Source: JBBSTY01 sp038235385
GTDB lineage: Bacteria > Actinomycetota > Acidimicrobiia > Acidimicrobiales > Acidimicrobilacustridaceae
Direction: 5' to 3'
NCBI GenBank assembly: GCA_038235385.1
Contig: JBBSTY010000084.1
Span: 1-18,284 of the forward strand
DNA length: 18,284 nucleotides
A program made the translations under genes and the position numbers. Shown here in pieces: positions 1 through 7,770 of the stretch. Every line of letters starts with the position of its first letter. The first letter of the stretch is position 1. The notes beneath the pieces are model-generated. The model was not told where the DNA came from. It ran no database searches and saw nothing but the letters and a program-made list of their open reading frames with translations.

Positions 1-1
1 C

Positions 2-2242
2 ATGCAGCGCGAGATCCTCAAGAACGACGCCTTCGACCGGCTCCGCGACGAGCTGGGGCCCGGGACGGACGGGAAGAAGGGCGGCGGGTTCGCCGAGATG
101 GCCGCCCGGCGGGTCACGCCGGTCGCCGGCGACGTCAGCCGCGACGGGCTCGACCTCGACGACGAGGGGCGAGCCCTGCTGGCCAGCTGCCACATCGTGA
201 TCCACTCCGCCGCCACCGTCTCGTTCGACTCACCGCTCGACAGCGCCGTCGAGGTGAACCTCCTCGGTCCGACGCGCATCGTCCGCACGTTGCAGGACCT
301 CGGCGTCACGCCGCACCTCGTGGCCGTGTCCACCTGCTACGTCGCCGGCAACCGGCGGGGATCGGCCCCGGAGATCCAGGTCGCCGACAGCCCGTTCTTC
401 GTCGACGTCGACTGGCGCCTCGAGGTCGACGGTGCCCGGCGGGCCCGATCCGACGCCGAGGCGGACAGCCGTCGACCGGAGAAGCTCAGCGACCTCCGGG
501 TCCAGGCGCGATCCGAGCTCGGAGCGGCCGGCGGTCCCCTGCTCGCCGAGAAGACCGAGCAGCTCCGCCAGCGGTGGGTCCGCGACCAGATGGTCGAGGC
601 GGGCCGCGCCCGGGCGGCATCGCTCGGCTGGCCCGACGCCTACGCCTACACCAAGGCGCTCGGCGAACGCGCCCTGATCGAGAGCCACGACGACGTGCCG
701 GTGTCGATCGTGCGCCCGTCGATCATCGAGTCCGCCCTGGCCGAACCGAGTCCGGGATGGATCCGCGGGTTCCGCATGGCCGAGCCGGTGATCCTGGCCT
801 ACGCCCGCGGCCTCCTCAAGGAGTTCCCGGGCGTCCCCGAGGGGATCATCGACGTCATCCCCGTCGACCTCGTGACGGCTGCGATCATCGGGGTCGCAGC
901 ACGGGGGCCCCACGTCGTCGACGGGTCGACCGAGCCCGATGTGGTGCAGGTCGCCTCGGGTTCGGTGAACCCGCTGCGCTACCGCCACCTCGTCGACAAC
1001 GTCAGCGGCTGGTTCACCGAGCACCCGCTCTACGACGCCAAGGGCCAGCCCATCCTCGTTCCCGAGTTCGCGTTCCCGGGCCGCGGACGCGTGCAGGGAC
1101 AGCTCACCCGCGCCAAGAAGGTGCTCGACGCGGCCGACAAGACCCTGGGGTCGCTGCCGCTTCGTGGCCGCCAGGCCGAGTGGGGCGCCACCATCGACGA
1201 GAAGCGCGACGAGGTCGACCGCGCGTTCGGGTACGTCGAGCTCTACGGGGCCTACGCCGAGTGCGAGGCGATCTACGGCGTCGAACGCCTGCTCGACCTG
1301 TTCGAGTCGCTCGACGCCACCGACCAGGCGCTCTTCGGCTTCGATCCTCGGGTGTACGACTGGACCACGTTCATCCGAGAGGTCCACCTGCCCTCGATCG
1401 TGGTGCACGCACGCGTCCGGACGACGCCCGGGGGCAAGGTCGGCGAGGCCCGCGAGGACCGTCTGCGGCGCCAGGTCCTGGACCCGAGCCGCCAGATGGC
1501 CGCGTTCGATCTCGAGAACACGCTCATCGCCTCGAACGTCGTGTCGTCGTACTCCTGGCTGGCGACGCGACGGCTCCCGCCCGACGAACGCATGCGCTTC
1601 ATCCTGCGAACCATCCGGGATGCCCCGGGCTGGCTGGCGCAGGACCGCGCCGACCGCAGCGACTTTCTCCGCTTCTTCTACCGCCGCTACGACAAGGCCC
1701 CGGTCGACCAGATCGAGGAGGACGCCGCCGAGATGTTCAGCCAGCTGATCCTGGCCAAGTCGTTCCCGGCAGCCATCCGTCGGGTCCGGGAGCACCGCGC
1801 CCTCGGCCATCGAACGGTGCTCATCACCGGGGCGCTCGACTTCGTCGTCAAGCCTTTGGCGCCGCTCTTCGACGACATCGTCTCCGCGTCGCTGTCGGTC
1901 CGCGACGGTCACTACACGGGCGAGCTCGAGCAGGTCCCCCCGACCGGCGAGTCCCGCGCCCAGGCGCTCATGGACTACGCCGCGGCCCACGACATCGACC
2001 TGGCCGAATCGGTCGCCTACGCCGACTCGAGCAGCGATCTGCCGATGCTCGAGATCGTCGGCTTCCCGGTGGCGGTCAACCCCGAGACCCGCCTGGCGTC
2101 GCTGGCGCGCAAGCGCGGGTACCTGGTCGAGAACTTCGCCAAGGCGCCGGGAGCGCCGCGCACGCTCGTCCCGATCGGCTCGCTCCGGCGTCGCTTCGGC
2201 GGCGGCCTGGCCAACCCGCTCATCCCCGGGAGGACCGCATGA
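2..2242 (+). CDS. Fatty acyl-CoA reductase (SDR) fused to HAD-IB phosphatase-like domain, 5' truncated
   Basis: The visible 746 residues begin inside the N-terminal Rossmann domain. The Gly-rich NAD(P)-binding loop is missing, so the true start lies before the window and the ATG at base 2 is only an internal Met. Residues 1-300 match the male-sterility/NAD_binding_4 type of SDR: an STCY segment at S110-Y113, the catalytic pair Y214 and K218 (YAYTK), then IDVIPVDLV. Residues 300-480 resemble the reductase C-terminal domain. From about 495 a HAD-IB domain follows, with FDLENTL at 502-508 (nucleophile D503) and the late acidic motif D675/D679. The family reduces acyl-CoA to fatty aldehyde or alcohol; the HAD part would be a phosphatase. 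The second motif-I acid is Glu505, not the usual Asp. The gene overlaps the next by 4 bases (ATGA), so the two are probably co-translated in one lipid operon. The fusion assignment is firm; the substrate is unknown. Confidence 0.85.
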   Translation: MQREILKNDAFDRLRDELGPGTDGKKGGGFAEMAARRVTPVAGDVSRDGLDLDDEGRALLASCHIVIHSAATVSFDSPLDSAVEVNLLGPTRIVRTLQDLGVTPHLVAVSTCYVAGNRRGSAPEIQVADSPFFVDVDWRLEVDGARRARSDAEADSRRPEKLSDLRVQARSELGAAGGPLLAEKTEQLRQRWVRDQMVEAGRARAASLGWPDAYAYTKALGERALIESHDDVPVSIVRPSIIESALAEPSPGWIRGFRMAEPVILAYARGLLKEFPGVPEGIIDVIPVDLVTAAIIGVAARGPHVVDGSTEPDVVQVASGSVNPLRYRHLVDNVSGWFTEHPLYDAKGQPILVPEFAFPGRGRVQGQLTRAKKVLDAADKTLGSLPLRGRQAEWGATIDEKRDEVDRAFGYVELYGAYAECEAIYGVERLLDLFESLDATDQALFGFDPRVYDWTTFIREVHLPSIVVHARVRTTPGGKVGEAREDRLRRQVLDPSRQMAAFDLENTLIASNVVSSYSWLATRRLPPDERMRFILRTIRDAPGWLAQDRADRSDFLRFFYRRYDKAPVDQIEEDAAEMFSQLILAKSFPAAIRRVREHRALGHRTVLITGALDFVVKPLAPLFDDIVSASLSVRDGHYTGELEQVPPTGESRAQALMDYAAAHDIDLAESVAYADSSSDLPMLEIVGFPVAVNPETRLASLARKRGYLVENFAKAPGAPRTLVPIGSLRRRFGGGLANPLIPGRTA

Positions 2243-3480
2243 AGGCACTCGTGTTCTCCCGCAACGTCCCCCGGTACGCCGCCGCGATGGTCGTAGGCTC
2301 CATCGTTCCCGGTTCCGGCGCCCGCGTCGGCCCGCTGCGCCTCGACGACATCGATGTCCCTGATCTGCCGGGGCCCGAATGGCGCTACATCAAGCCCCGA
2401 CTCACGGGCATCTGCGGCAGCGACCTCTCGACGATCGACGGCTCGTCGTCGCGCTACTTCGATCCCATCGTCTCGTTCCCGTTCACGCCGGGCCACGAGA
2501 TCGTCGCCGATCTCGTCGATCCCGACGACGTCGCAGGTGGCACCGACGGCAGTGCGCGTGTCGTCGTCGAGCCGGTGCTCGGATGCGTCACGCGCAACAT
2601 CGAACCGGTGTGTGGCGCATGCGCCGCCGGCAACCTCGGCAACTGCGAGCACATCGCCTTCGGCGACCTGCAACCAGGTCTGCAGTGCGGGTTCTGCAGC
2701 GACACCGGCGGCGGGTGGTCGACCATGATGGTGGCCCACCCGAGCCAGCTCCACCAGGTCCCACCGGAGATGTCCGACGAAGCCGCGGTCATCGTCGAGC
2801 CGACCGCCTGTGCCGTGCACGGCGCACTGGCGGCAGGGATCGAGCCGGGCGACACGGTGGTCATCATCGGCACCGGCACCCTCGGGCTCCTCACCCTCGC
2901 CGCCGTGCGGCGGTTCACGGCGGCCGGCACCGTCATCGCCGTCGCCAAGCACCCGATCCAACGACACTTCGCCCGCGAGCTCGGCGCCGACGTGCTGGTC
3001 GACCCGGGTGAGCTCCCTCGTGCGGTTCGGCGCCTCACGGGCACGATGGCGCTCGGCGACGGCAGCATCACCCGGCTCACCGGCGGCGCCGACGTGGGGA
3101 TCGACTGCGTCGGCAGCGAGGCCAGCCTGTCCGAGGCCCTCGCCGTGGTGCGCCCGAGGGGCCAGATCACGATGATCGGGATGCCCGGGTCGGTGAAGGT
3201 CGACCTCACCGGGCTCTGGCAGCGGGAGATCCGCCTCGTGGGTGCCTACGCCTACGGGACCGAGACGCTCGTCGACGACCACGGCCGATCCGAGCGGCGC
3301 CGCACCTTCGACCTCGCCTTCGAGCTGGTCCGGGCCGACGACCTCGGCCGGTTGGTCTCGGCGACCTACCCCCTGGCCCGGTTCGGGGATGCCATGACCC
3401 ACGCGGCTGCGGCCGGCGGTCGCGGATCGGTCAAGATCGCGTTCGATCTCCGCAACGAGAAGGAACGAGCCCGGTTGTGA
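2239..3480 (+). CDS. Zinc-dependent medium-chain alcohol dehydrogenase family protein
   Basis: This is a 413-residue MDR oxidoreductase. The catalytic zinc ligands of the family are visible as C59 (GICGSD), H86-E87 (GHE) and E187 (VEPTACAVH). The Rossmann cofactor loop is G211-T-G213-T-L-G216. The structural-zinc lobe shows C125-x2-C128-x7-C136, but the position of the usual first Cys is E122; C116 lies just upstream and might substitute. The start is fixed by the ATGA overlap with the preceding stop and a GGGAGG ribosome binding site at 2228-2233. The expected reaction is NAD(P)-linked oxidation of an alcohol or reduction of an aldehyde, in the cytoplasm. Next to a fatty acyl-CoA reductase, a fatty alcohol/aldehyde or a polyol head group is a reasonable substrate, but that is inference from context. 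Confidence 0.88.
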   Translation: MKALVFSRNVPRYAAAMVVGSIVPGSGARVGPLRLDDIDVPDLPGPEWRYIKPRLTGICGSDLSTIDGSSSRYFDPIVSFPFTPGHEIVADLVDPDDVAGGTDGSARVVVEPVLGCVTRNIEPVCGACAAGNLGNCEHIAFGDLQPGLQCGFCSDTGGGWSTMMVAHPSQLHQVPPEMSDEAAVIVEPTACAVHGALAAGIEPGDTVVIIGTGTLGLLTLAAVRRFTAAGTVIAVAKHPIQRHFARELGADVLVDPGELPRAVRRLTGTMALGDGSITRLTGGADVGIDCVGSEASLSEALAVVRPRGQITMIGMPGSVKVDLTGLWQREIRLVGAYAYGTETLVDDHGRSERRRTFDLAFELVRADDLGRLVSATYPLARFGDAMTHAAAAGGRGSVKIAFDLRNEKERARL

Positions 3481-3588
3481 TGCTCACTCCCCCGACCGGA
3501 ACCGCCCTCGCACCCGGCCGGGACCTCTCACCCATCGACCACTCGAACCGGGGCCGATCCCACGGTTCAGCACCGGAGCCACACCGTC

Positions 3589-5184
3589 ATGCCTAGACCA
3601 GGGTTCGTCCTCGACGTCGACCGCTCGACCCCGCCGATCCTCTTCCACCACGGGGAGGGCTTCCGGCTCGAGAAGCTGCCGGCCGACCGGTCGCGCATCA
3701 TCTACCCCGCCGAGCCGCTCGATGCGCTCAACGACATCGAGGGCGCCATCCGGCGCGCGCTCCTCAACCCCATCGGCGACCAGAAGCCCCTGCCCGAGCT
3801 CCTCTTCCCGGGCATGAAGCTCACCATCGCCTTCGACGACATCTCGCTGCCCCTGCCCCAGATGAAGAGCCCCGACATCCGCCAGCGGGTCATCGAGCAG
3901 GTGCTCGACCACGCCGCGGCGGCCGGGGTCGACGACGTCCACCTCATCGCCGCCCTCGCTCTGCACCGGCGCATGACCGAGGACGAGCTGCGCCACGCGG
4001 TCGGTGACCGGGTGTACGAGGCCTTCGCCCCCAGCGGCGCGCTCTACAACCACGACGCCGAGGACCCCGACAACCTGGTGGAGGTGGGCACCACCGACAA
4101 GGGCGAGATCGTCGAGATCAACAAGCGCGCCGCCGAGAGTGATCTGTTGATCTACGTCAACATCAACCTCGTGGCCATGGACGGCGGGTGGAAGTCCACG
4201 GCGATCGGCCTGGCCTCGTACAAGAGCATCAAGTACCACCACAACGTCCACACGATGCGCCACAGCACCTCCTTCATGGACCGCGAGAAGAGCGAGCTGC
4301 ACAGCTCGACCTGGCGCATGGGCCACGTGCTCCGGGACGCCGGCATCGACATCTTCCAGATCGAGACGACGATGAACAACAACGTCTTCGGCACGGAAGG
4401 CCCCATGAGCGTGCTCCAGAAGCGCGAGTGGGAGTGGAACCCCAGGGACCGGGCCACGTTCCTGGCCATGAAGGCCGGGCTCGACCGCATGCCCTCGCGC
4501 TCGAAGCGCAAGATCTTCCAGTCGTGGCGGGCGCCGCACCAGATGACCTCCGTCCAGGCCGGCGAGGTCGAGGCCGTGCACGAGATCACCACGGCCAACG
4601 TCTACAAGCAGCACCTCGTGCCCGTCGAGGGTCAGACCGACATCATGACCATGGGCCTGCCGTACATCGGCCCGTACAACGTCAACTCGATCCTCAACCC
4701 GATCCTGGTGATGTGCCTCGGGCTCGGGTACTTCTTCAACCTCTACAAGGGTCGGCCGCTGGTGCGCCAGGGCGGCGTGCTCATCATGAGCCACCCGACC
4801 CCGTGGGAGTTCCATCCCGTCCACCACCCGAGCTACATCGACTTCTTCGAACAGGTGCTCGCCGACACGACCGATCCCAAGGTCATCGAGGAGAAGTACG
4901 AGAAGCAGTTCGCCGAGGACGACTGGTACCGCCACCTGTACCGCACGTCCTACGCCTACCACGGCGTCCACCCCTTCTACATGTGGTACTGGGGCGCCCA
5001 CGCGCTCGAGCACCTCGGACGCGTCATCGTCGTGGGCGGCAGCGACAAGGCCGTGCGCCGCCTCGGGTTCCAACCCGCGTCGACCCTCACCGATGCCCTG
5101 GAGATGGCGTCGGACGTGGTGGGTCGGGATGCATCGATCACCCACTTCCACAACCCGCCGGTCCTCATGGCCGACGTGACGTGA
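3589..5184 (+). CDS. LarA-like (DUF2088) putative nickel-pincer-dependent racemase/epimerase homologue, divergent
   Basis: This 531-residue protein carries the LarA N-terminal domain signature in order: IAFDD..LPLP (D83/D84), LHRRMTEDEL (H126), YNHDAED (H155-D156), VEVGTTDKGEIVEINK, then GGWK (K202) and IKYHHN (H217-H218). Compared by eye with Lactobacillus plantarum lactate racemase, K202 fits the cofactor-tethering Lys184, H218 the nickel ligand His200 and H126 the catalytic His108, with matching spacing. Substrate Arg75 falls at L87 and catalytic His174 at I192. It is therefore unlikely to be a lactate racemase; a racemase or epimerase for another hydroxy compound is possible. It is roughly 100 residues longer than classical LarA, with a Trp/Tyr/His-rich C-terminal half (WYRHLYRTSY, FYMWYWG). 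The ATG at 3589 has GGAG at 3575-3578. No cofactor genes larB, larC or larE are in the window. It lies between the dehydrogenase and the acyltransferase. Confidence 0.8.
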   Translation: MPRPGFVLDVDRSTPPILFHHGEGFRLEKLPADRSRIIYPAEPLDALNDIEGAIRRALLNPIGDQKPLPELLFPGMKLTIAFDDISLPLPQMKSPDIRQRVIEQVLDHAAAAGVDDVHLIAALALHRRMTEDELRHAVGDRVYEAFAPSGALYNHDAEDPDNLVEVGTTDKGEIVEINKRAAESDLLIYVNINLVAMDGGWKSTAIGLASYKSIKYHHNVHTMRHSTSFMDREKSELHSSTWRMGHVLRDAGIDIFQIETTMNNNVFGTEGPMSVLQKREWEWNPRDRATFLAMKAGLDRMPSRSKRKIFQSWRAPHQMTSVQAGEVEAVHEITTANVYKQHLVPVEGQTDIMTMGLPYIGPYNVNSILNPILVMCLGLGYFFNLYKGRPLVRQGGVLIMSHPTPWEFHPVHHPSYIDFFEQVLADTTDPKVIEEKYEKQFAEDDWYRHLYRTSYAYHGVHPFYMWYWGAHALEHLGRVIVVGGSDKAVRRLGFQPASTLTDALEMASDVVGRDASITHFHNPPVLMADVT

Positions 5185-6179
5185 GCCGTGACGGGGGGCG
5201 CCCCTCGGACCGCAAGAAGTTGCCGGTCAGCGGCAGGACGCTCCTGGCCTTGGCGAAGGCGTCAGCGCCGTCGCCGGCATCGGTCGTGCGCCGACTTCCG
5301 TTCCCGCTCCGTCCGGCGAACGTGCCCGTCGGCATCGAGCCCAAGCGCGAGCCGTCCAGGTTCGGCGCCAACTACGACACCGACTGGGCGCGCTCGTACC
5401 CGGCGCGTGCGGCCCGCGTCCTGATGCTCGAAGGTGTGCTCCGCCCGTCGATGACGCTGCTGGCGGCGCCGATCCTGCGCGGGCTCGACCGCCTCGACGA
5501 TCTCGAAGGACCGGCGATCTTCGCCCCCAACCACCACTCCCACATCGACACGCCGTTGCTGCTCTCGGTCATCCCCGAGCCCTGGCGTCACCACATCTTC
5601 GTCGCCGCGGCGGCCGACTACTTCTTCGCCAACCGCGTCACCGCGACGGCATCGGCGCTGGCCATGGGCGCCATACCGTTCGAGCGCAACAGGATCAGCC
5701 GGCGGTCCTCCGACGAGGCCGCGTCCCTCATCACCGAGGGCTGGAGCTTCCTCATCTTCCCCGAGGGCGGCCGCAGCCCCGATGGCTGGGGTCAGCCGTT
5801 CCGAGCGGGGGCGGCCTACCTGAGCCTCAAGTGCGATGTCCCCGTCGTCCCCGTCTACGTCGGGGGCACCACGCGCATCCTCCGCAAGGGCAAGACGCTC
5901 CCCAAGCCGTCGATCACCCGCGTCGTCTTCGGTCGGCCGATGCACGCGGGTGAGGACGAGGACTCCCGACGCTTCTCCGAGCGCATCGAGCGCGAGGTGG
6001 CAGCGCTCGGCGACGAGGGCCGAAACGACTGGTACGAGGCGCGCCGTCGGGTGCACGCCGGCGAGAGCCCGTCGCTGCGCGGCCCCGAGGCCGGCGATTG
6101 GCGACGCAACTGGGATCTCGGCGATCGCTCCCCCATCCGGCGGCGCCAGAAGCGATCCTGGCCCGACCTGGGCGACTGA
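5181..6179 (+). CDS. PlsC-type 1-acylglycerol-3-phosphate acyltransferase family protein
   Basis: The gene starts at a GTG that overlaps the previous stop (GTGA), giving 332 residues; no strong ribosome binding site is seen, consistent with translational coupling. The protein has the PlsC motifs in order: NHHSHID (N117-D123, catalytic H118 and D123), IPFERN, FPEGGRS (193-199), and VPVVPVYV. The family transfers an acyl group from acyl-CoA or acyl-ACP to a glycerol phosphate or related acceptor at the membrane. The first 80 residues are basic and Pro-rich; the C-terminal tail is charged and looks disordered. It closes the operon, and a hairpin begins within its stop codon. Coupling to a fatty acyl reductase suggests esterification of an unusual lipid backbone or alcohol, but the acceptor cannot be read from the sequence. 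Confidence 0.88.
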   Translation: MSRDGGRPSDRKKLPVSGRTLLALAKASAPSPASVVRRLPFPLRPANVPVGIEPKREPSRFGANYDTDWARSYPARAARVLMLEGVLRPSMTLLAAPILRGLDRLDDLEGPAIFAPNHHSHIDTPLLLSVIPEPWRHHIFVAAAADYFFANRVTATASALAMGAIPFERNRISRRSSDEAASLITEGWSFLIFPEGGRSPDGWGQPFRAGAAYLSLKCDVPVVPVYVGGTTRILRKGKTLPKPSITRVVFGRPMHAGEDEDSRRFSERIEREVAALGDEGRNDWYEARRRVHAGESPSLRGPEAGDWRRNWDLGDRSPIRRRQKRSWPDLGD

Positions 6180-6200
6180 CCCAGCGTCGGCTCCTGGGTC
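6178..6200. terminator. Hairpin between convergent genes, possible bidirectional terminator
   Basis: GACCCAG at 6178-6184 pairs perfectly with CTGGGTC at 6194-6200 around a 9-base loop. It starts in the stop codon of the acyltransferase gene and lies 57 bases beyond the stop of the convergent lipoprotein gene. There is no T-tract, as is common in high-GC actinobacteria, so termination is inferred from position and stem strength. Confidence 0.4.
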
Positions 6201-6256
6201 CTGGCGCTCGCAGCAAAGGGCTCGGTCGCGGCCGGAGGACCGCGTGACGGCTCGGT

Positions 6257-6895
6257 TCAGGTCCCCGACGACGTCGTGGCGCTCGGTTCGTCGGAACCGG
6301 AACCGGAACCGGAGCCGGAACCGGTGGTGTACACGTCGGCGCACCGCAGCTCCTGGGTGCGGAAGCCGCAGGTGCCGGCGAAGTCCTCGTACTCCGAGCG
6401 CACCGGCGAGCGATCGAACAGCTCGTCACAGGCGGTCCCGCTACCAGCTGCGCACTGATCCCAGAGCGCGTCGAGCTCGGGGTCGGATCCATGGGTCATC
6501 GGGGCGTTCACCGCACCGTCGAGCGAGCTCGGCGGCGTGCCCGGGATCGTGGTCGCCCCGAGCGCGGCCACACCGAAGCAGTCGATGCGGATGCTCGTGA
6601 GGCGCCGGACCTGCTCGGGCTCCGGTTGCGCTCCCTCGGTCAGCAGGGACGAACCCAGCTCGTCGGACACCCGGTCCACGTAGCACTCGGCCATGGGTCG
6701 GTCGATCGCTCCCGCCGCTCCCTCGATGACCCGGGTGACGGCTGCTTCGCGATCGAGGTCCGGCATGGTCGAGCACGCCACGACGACCATGGTGGCGGCG
6801 GCGAACAACCCCGCCACCGCGGTCACACGCCTCAGCGGGCGACGGCGACGAGGACCGCGGTCGCGAGGTGGGTGGGAGGCAGGAGCGGCGAGCAT
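6257..6895 (-). CDS. Small Cys-rich lipoprotein with Gly-Ser repeat tail, function unknown
   Basis: With the start at 6895 the product is 212 residues. An Arg-rich n-region (RRRRPLRR) and a hydrophobic stretch lead to a lipobox ending VVAC (C41), so it is predicted to be exported and lipid-anchored outside the membrane. The mature part has six further Cys. Its C-terminal domain contains ACDELFDRSP and YEDFAGTCG, a pattern I recognise from other actinobacterial exported proteins of unknown role. Residues 192-201 are (Gly-Ser)5, encoded by a 6-bp tandem repeat, followed by a Ser/Thr-rich end. The open frame runs upstream into the regulator gene, so the start was chosen because it gives a normal signal peptide. 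Its ribosome binding site is weak. It lies 133 bases after the regulator gene on the same strand and is probably transcribed separately. Confidence 0.7.
   Translation of the reverse strand: MLAAPASHPPRDRGPRRRRPLRRVTAVAGLFAAATMVVVACSTMPDLDREAAVTRVIEGAAGAIDRPMAECYVDRVSDELGSSLLTEGAQPEPEQVRRLTSIRIDCFGVAALGATTIPGTPPSSLDGAVNAPMTHGSDPELDALWDQCAAGSGTACDELFDRSPVRSEYEDFAGTCGFRTQELRCADVYTTGSGSGSGSGSDEPSATTSSGT
6293..6322. repeat. Five-copy 6-bp tandem repeat (GGAACC) in lipoprotein gene
   Basis: Five consecutive copies of the hexamer: GGAACC three times, then GGAGCC, then GGAACC. On the minus strand it encodes (Gly-Ser)5 in the lipoprotein tail. Because the unit is a multiple of 3, copy-number changes would alter linker length without shifting the frame. 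Confidence 0.9.
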
Positions 6896-6980
6896 GCGAG
6901 GGAGCCGGACGTGCGACGTCGGACGGCTGCACGGTAGTGGGTCCCACCCGCCACCCAGCACCACCGCAGGCCCCGGTGTG

Positions 6981-7005
6981 CCCGCGCCGCGTCTGCGGCG
7001 ACGGG
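6981..7005 (-). terminator. Hairpin downstream of GntR gene, possible terminator
   Basis: CCCG (6981-6984) and GCCGC (6986-6990) pair with GCGGC (6995-6999) and CGGG (7002-7005) around the loop GTCT, with a small 1x2 internal loop. It lies 24 bases past the regulator stop on the minus strand, between it and the lipoprotein gene. No T-tract is present. Confidence 0.35.
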
Positions 7006-7028
7006 CTCCGCCCACCTCGCCGAGGGGG

Positions 7029-7766
7029 TCACTCGAGGAGGCGGAGCCCGCTCGGTGCCATCGATGCCTCGACGCGTGGCAGATCCACCACGAACTCGGT
7101 GAGGTGCGCCGGGAACACGTGCTCGCTGACGAGCACCGCCGCACCGTCGACCGCCTTGGTGATCCGTTCGCAGCACAGCACGGGTGACGCGATCGGGATC
7201 CCCAGCAGGTCGGCGTCGTGCGCCGTGGCCCCGGCCGCGCCGATCGTCTGCACCGCACCGCCGAGCTCGACATCGATCAGCTCGTAGAACGGCGAACGTT
7301 CGACGTCGTGGCGCGAGAGCGACAACCCCAAGCGCTCCGGGCACCAGACCGTCACCAGTGCGAAGGGAACGCCATCGGCCAGGTTGATGCGACGCACCCG
7401 CAGGACGGTGTCGGAACCGAGCGCATCGTGGACGCGCGCTGGCGCCGCGACGAAGCGGAAGTCGATGACGCGTCGCGTGGACACGATCCCGTCGCGCGAG
7501 AGCTGGCTCTCGATCGTGCCGAGTCGGGCGAGGGACTGGCGGACGGGGTCGGTGGCCACGAACCAGCCGAAGCCCTGGCGCGAGTCGAGCAGCGCTTCGT
7601 CACGCAGCACCTCCAACGCCCGACGGACCGTGACCCGACTTGCCGCGTAGGTCTCGGAAAGCTCGGCCTCGCTCGGGAGCAGCCGACCGGTCGAGAACTC
7701 GCCGGCGGCGATGCGTACGCGGAGCTCGTCGGCGATGGCCTGGTAGCGGGTCTGGCGCACCGTCAT
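7029..7766 (-). CDS. GntR-family transcriptional regulator with UTRA ligand domain (HutC subfamily)
   Basis: The 245-residue protein has a classic GntR winged helix at residues 8-70: RYQAIADELR, the LPSEAEL motif at 30-36, and SRVTVRRALEVL at 43-54 as the recognition region. Residues from about 90 to 235 match the UTRA small-molecule-binding fold (for example FALVTVWCPERL and SEHVFPAHL). Such proteins usually repress neighbouring genes until an effector binds. It is divergent from the aconitase gene and shares a 218-bp intergenic region carrying repeated CTTGT motifs, so regulation of aconitase and of itself is likely. The only purine-rich stretch before the ATG (TAGGAC) ends right at the start codon, too close for normal ribosome binding, so leaderless translation is possible. 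The effector is unknown; a C6 acid such as citrate is only a guess from the neighbour. Confidence 0.9.
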   Translation of the reverse strand: MTVRQTRYQAIADELRVRIAAGEFSTGRLLPSEAELSETYAASRVTVRRALEVLRDEALLDSRQGFGWFVATDPVRQSLARLGTIESQLSRDGIVSTRRVIDFRFVAAPARVHDALGSDTVLRVRRINLADGVPFALVTVWCPERLGLSLSRHDVERSPFYELIDVELGGAVQTIGAAGATAHDADLLGIPIASPVLCCERITKAVDGAAVLVSEHVFPAHLTEFVVDLPRVEASMAPSGLRLLE

Positions 7767-7770
7767 GTCC

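Noticed and set aside
574..2238. Upstream extension of the alcohol dehydrogenase reading frame
   Set aside because: The translation before 2239 is Arg/Pro/Gly-rich out-of-frame reading of the preceding gene; the ATGA overlap and ribosome binding site mark the true start.
230..2248. 672-codon open frame on the minus strand opposite the acyl-CoA reductase gene
   Set aside because: Its translation is Asp/Arg/Val/Gly-rich low-complexity sequence with no family motif, typical of antisense frames in high-GC DNA; the plus-strand gene has clear motifs.
3513..3522. Perfect palindrome CCCGGCCGGG in the gap before the LarA-like gene
   Set aside because: It has no loop to form a useful hairpin and is common by chance in GC-rich sequence.
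3484..5151. 555-codon minus-strand frame opposite the LarA-like gene
   Set aside because: It is rich in His/Val/Asp/Gly runs without recognisable domains; the plus strand carries ordered LarA motifs.
6896..7273. Upstream extension of the lipoprotein frame into the regulator gene
   Set aside because: It would bury the signal peptide in the interior and overlap the regulator; the start at 6895 gives a normal lipoprotein signal.
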